A stretch of 8,038 nt of DNA from positions 10,942 through 18,979 of the forward strand of contig MHEA01000166.1 in the NCBI GenBank assembly GCA_001805085.1. Reading direction: 5' to 3'. A model generated the notes under the pieces. It had not been told where the DNA came from. It searched no databases and saw nothing but the letters and a program-made list of their open reading frames with translations. Source of the stretch: Nitrospirae bacterium GWC2_57_9. GTDB taxonomy: Bacteria; Nitrospirota; UBA9217. Made by a program: the position numbers and the translations under genes. Below are positions 5,199 through 8,038 of this stretch, in pieces. Each line of letters starts with the position of its first letter. Positions within the stretch are counted from its first letter, which is position 1.

Positions 5199-8038
5199 TT
5201 GAAATCGAGCAACAAGACCATTCTCGGCAACCTGCCCGATCTGCTGGCGCGCCTTCAGGGGAAAGACCTGGCAGCACAATGCGCGGTGTACGAGCCGCCG
5301 CTGCGATCGGAATTGTTCAGCAGCGACCAGATGGAGCAGCATGGGAAGACGCTGGCGGGTCTGCATACGCTCCGCCCGGGACACGCTCCTGACCGGCTTC
5401 TGGCGCGGCTGGCCGAGAATGAAGCCGTCCTGACCGGGACCCGCGGCCTGCTGGTAGAGGCGGTCAGGACGGACCGCCGGATCACGCCGGCCGCCGAATG
5501 GCTGCTCGATAACTTCTACCTGATCGAAGAACAGATCCGCACCGCAAGGAGACACTTGCCGAAGGGTTACAGCCGGGAATTGCCGCGCCTGCTGGATGGC
5601 CCGTCCGCCGGACTCCCCCGCGTGTATGATCTCGCCCTGGAGACGATCTCGCACGGAGACGGGCGGGTGGACCCGGAAAGCCTCAGCAGCTTCCTTGCGG
5701 CCTACCAGAAAGTCACGGTCCTGAAGCTGGGAGAATTGTGGGCAATACCCATTATGCTGCGCCTCGCGCTGATCGAGAATCTCCGGCGTGTCGGGGCCCG
5801 CATGGCTGCCGGCAGGACGGAGCGAAATCTTGCCGGCGATTGGGCGGACCGGATCACCGAAGTTGTGGCGAAGGACCCGAAGAGCCTGATCCTGGTGCTT
5901 GCGGACATGGCGCGCTCAAACCCGCCGCTCAACAGCGCCTTTGTCGCGGAATTTGCCCGCCGGCTTCAGGGACAGGGCCCGGCTCTCGCGATGCCGCTCA
6001 CGTGGATCGAGCAGCATCTGTCCGAGTGCAGCATGACGATCGATCAGCTGGTGCAGGCGGAGAGCCAGCAGCAGGCGGCAGATCAGGTTTCGATGAGCAA
6101 CAGCATCGGCAGTCTCCGTTTCCTGGGCGTGATGGACTGGCGCGAGTTCGTCGAGACGATGAGCGTTGTGGAGCAGACCTTGCGTCAGGATCCCCGCGGC
6201 ACCTACGGCAAAATGGATTTTTCCACCCGCGACCAATACCGCCACGTGGTGGAGAAGGTTGCGAAGACCGGCATGCTGTCTGAAGTGGAAACGGCAGCCA
6301 TTGCGATAGGGCTTGCCCGCGAGAGCGCGGCCCGTAAAGACGGCATGCAAGACGATCGCGCGGCTCATGTGGGCTACTACCTGATCGAGCAGGGACTGGC
6401 CCGGCTTGAACGCCTGGCAGGGGCCCGGTTGTCCATCACGGAGTCCCTTCGAAAGGCGAGCGGCCGGTTTCCTTTGTTCCTCTACCTGGGCATGGTCATA
6501 CTGATTACGGCGCTTGTCACCGGCGGCTTGCTGGCAAAGGCGATCGCCGACGGGATGCATTCCTGGCTGCTCCTTGTTACGGGCGTCCTTTCCCTGTTGG
6601 GCGCGAGTCAGGTGGCAACGGGCGTGGTGAACTGGCTGGTTACCCTGCTGGCCATGCCGCATGCGCTGCCGCGAATGGACTTCTCCAAAGGTATTCCGCC
6701 TGAGTCGCGGACCCTGGTCATTGTCCCGACCATGCTCGTTAGTGCCCGCAACATCGAGGACCTGATCGAGGCGCTGGAAGTCAGATTCCTGGCAAATCGC
6801 GACGAGCACCTGCATTTCGGACTGCTGACCGATTTTCAGGACGCGGCAAGGGAAACGCTGCCGGCAGACGAGCCGCTGTTGCTGCTTGCCGGACAGAGAA
6901 TCGAAGAGCTGAATGAGAAGTACGGAAATGCAAACAGCGACACGTTCTTCCTTTTTCACCGGCCGCGCCGATGGAATCCCGGGGAGCACGTCTGGATGGG
7001 TTACGAGCGCAAGCGGGGAAAACTTGCGGCACTGAATTCGCTTCTGCGCAACGGAGCTTCCCCCTCTCAACCCGGGGGAGAGGGTAACAACGGCTTCTCC
7101 CTCGTCGTCGGCAACACAGCAGTGCTGCTGAATGTGAAGTACGTGATCACCCTTGACACGGATACCCAGCTGCCGCGTGATGCGGCACGGCAGCTTGTGG
7201 GAGCCATGGCGCATCCTCTGAACCGCGCGCTTTACGACGAAGGCAAGCAGCGCGTCGTTGCCGGGTACGGCATCCTGCAGCCGCGGGTTGCCGTGAGCCT
7301 GCCGGGCACAAACCGGTCGCGGTATGCGCGCTTGCACGGGAACGATCCGGGCATCGATCCCTATACGCGCGCTGTTTCCGATGTTTACCAGGACCTCTTC
7401 CTGGAAGGCTCCTTTATCGGCAAGGGGATCTACGAAGTCGACGCGTTCGAACGGGCGCTGAACGGGCGCTTCCCCGAGAACCGGGTCCTGAGCCACGATC
7501 TTATCGAAGGGTGTTACGCGCGGGCCGGGCTGTTGAGCGATGTAATGGTGTATGAGGAATATCCGTCCCGCTACAGCGCCGACGTGAGCCGCCGTCACCG
7601 GTGGATCCGGGGCGACTGGCAGCTTCTGCCCTGGCTGCGGACGGTTGTTCCCGGTCCGGACGGCCGGCGGCAAAAGAACCCCCTCTCGCTGCTGTCCCAG
7701 TGGAAGCTCTTCGACAACCTTCGGCGCAGTCTCGTGCCTTCGGCATTGACGCTCCTCTTATTGCTCGGTTGGACGGTTTTACCTTCCCCCTGGTTCTGGA
7801 CCTTGTCGATAATCGGGATTGTCGTGGTCCCTTCTTTTATTTCCTCGATCCTCGATCTGCTTCGAAAGCCGGAGAATGTGCTGCCCAGGCAGCAGCTCGC
7901 TTCCGCCGGCCGCTCCCTGGGGAGGCGCTTTGCTCACGATCTGTTTACGCTTGCCTATCTTCCCTACGAGGCTTTTTTCAGTCTCGATGCGATTATCCGC
8001 ACGGGCTGGAGAACGCTGGCGGCGCACAAGCGGCTTCT
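5199..8038 (+). CDS. ndvB: Cyclic beta-1,2-glucan synthase, N-terminal third (GT84; 3' end missing)
   Basis: The frame is open without a stop from TTG 5199 to the window edge: 946 codons of a family that usually has about 2,800. Residues 1 to about 420 are the soluble N-terminal region (LRSELFSSDQMEQHGKTLA and DNFYLIEEQIR). Membrane segments lie at about 424-447 and 455-486. The GT84 glycosyltransferase core follows, with DTDTQLP (D653, D655, the DxD that binds nucleotide-sugar and metal), GYGILQPRV, EGSFIGKGIY (736-745), HDLIEG (766-771) and RRHRWIRGDW (from 798). A further membrane pair spans about 848-890. In the family this inner-membrane enzyme polymerises glucose from UDP-glucose on itself, and C-terminal domains, beyond this window, cut and cyclise the chain into periplasmic glucan important for osmotic adaptation and host interaction. 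An unusual Gly/Ser/Pro-rich stretch at 619-632 coincides with a palindromic DNA repeat. No promoter is clear; a repeat and a C8 run lie directly upstream. Substrate linkage in this organism is inferred from homology. Confidence 0.92.
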   Translation, partial: MKSSNKTILGNLPDLLARLQGKDLAAQCAVYEPPLRSELFSSDQMEQHGKTLAGLHTLRPGHAPDRLLARLAENEAVLTGTRGLLVEAVRTDRRITPAAEWLLDNFYLIEEQIRTARRHLPKGYSRELPRLLDGPSAGLPRVYDLALETISHGDGRVDPESLSSFLAAYQKVTVLKLGELWAIPIMLRLALIENLRRVGARMAAGRTERNLAGDWADRITEVVAKDPKSLILVLADMARSNPPLNSAFVAEFARRLQGQGPALAMPLTWIEQHLSECSMTIDQLVQAESQQQAADQVSMSNSIGSLRFLGVMDWREFVETMSVVEQTLRQDPRGTYGKMDFSTRDQYRHVVEKVAKTGMLSEVETAAIAIGLARESAARKDGMQDDRAAHVGYYLIEQGLARLERLAGARLSITESLRKASGRFPLFLYLGMVILITALVTGGLLAKAIADGMHSWLLLVTGVLSLLGASQVATGVVNWLVTLLAMPHALPRMDFSKGIPPESRTLVIVPTMLVSARNIEDLIEALEVRFLANRDEHLHFGLLTDFQDAARETLPADEPLLLLAGQRIEELNEKYGNANSDTFFLFHRPRRWNPGEHVWMGYERKRGKLAALNSLLRNGASPSQPGGEGNNGFSLVVGNTAVLLNVKYVITLDTDTQLPRDAARQLVGAMAHPLNRALYDEGKQRVVAGYGILQPRVAVSLPGTNRSRYARLHGNDPGIDPYTRAVSDVYQDLFLEGSFIGKGIYEVDAFERALNGRFPENRVLSHDLIEGCYARAGLLSDVMVYEEYPSRYSADVSRRHRWIRGDWQLLPWLRTVVPGPDGRRQKNPLSLLSQWKLFDNLRRSLVPSALTLLLLLGWTVLPSPWFWTLSIIGIVVVPSFISSILDLLRKPENVLPRQQLASAGRSLGRRFAHDLFTLAYLPYEAFFSLDAIIRTGWRTLAAHKRL
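7049..7103. repeat. Palindromic repeat apparently inserted inside the glucan synthase frame
   Basis: CCCTCTC (7062-7068) pairs with GAGAGGG (7078-7084), with the palindrome CCCGGG (7071-7076) in the loop. Imperfect direct repeats flank it: CAACGGAGCTTCCCCCTC (7049-7066) and CAACGGCTTCTCCCTC (7088-7103). It is translated as GASPSQPGGEGNNG (residues 619-632) without breaking the frame. From memory, related NdvB proteins have a shorter loop at this place. The sequence resembles the CCCTCTCCC/GGGAGAGGG type of small palindromic repeat common in proteobacterial genomes. Confidence 0.55.

Noticed and set aside
5916..7673. Open frame of 585 codons on the minus strand
   Set aside because: It lies opposite the well-supported NdvB frame, which has family motifs throughout. 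The minus product is low in recognisable motifs and is a GC-rich shadow.

Overview
The window looks like chromosomal DNA of a GC-rich, Gram-negative environmental bacterium. Four things point to a deltaproteobacterial-grade (Geobacter/Desulfuromonadales-like) or Nitrospirae-like genome: a multi-PAS hybrid histidine kinase, a B12-binding/DUF4070 radical SAM protein, a small zinc-ribbon protein of a kind I recall from Geobacter relatives, and a NdvB-type cyclic beta-glucan synthase. This assignment is an inference from gene types and cannot be proven here. All four genes lie on the + strand.

Layout: (1) bases 3-2216 are the 3' part of a hybrid sensor kinase (PAS-PAS-PAS-HisKA-HATPase-REC) whose start lies left of the window. 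(2) Bases 2217-2670 are a 454-base spacer with a possible promoter and a strong hairpin close to the next start. (3) Bases 2671-4182 encode a 503-residue B12-binding radical SAM protein, followed directly by a clear Rho-independent terminator (4197-4221). (4) Bases 4222-4508 hold a TATAAT-type promoter and a foldable leader. (5) Bases 4509-4913 encode a 134-residue protein with an N-terminal four-cysteine zinc ribbon and a C-terminal CarD/UvrD-tail-like motif. (6) Bases 4914-5198 are non-coding and contain two dyads; one is a CAGAGG-rich palindromic repeat ending just before the next ribosome site. (7) From 5199 to the window end runs the N-terminal third of a cyclic beta-1,2-glucan synthase (NdvB, GT84). 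It starts at a TTG codon and is open at the right edge, so an ATG-only, closed-ORF search does not report it.

The genes do not form an obvious operon. Spacers are long, one terminator is clear, and leaders carry their own signals, so each gene is probably its own transcription unit. The kinase carries its own receiver and has no linked output regulator here. Kinase and glucan synthase both fit envelope/environment adaptation, but no direct functional link is visible.

The most unusual items are: a palindromic repeat that appears inserted in frame into the catalytic domain of the glucan synthase, about 21 residues before its DxD motif; a PAS domain with a C-x11-C-x2-C cysteine cluster; the hairpin in front of the radical SAM gene; and the structured leader of the zinc-ribbon gene. 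I saw no CRISPR array, tRNA, rRNA, transposase or phage gene, and no convincing new defence-type system.
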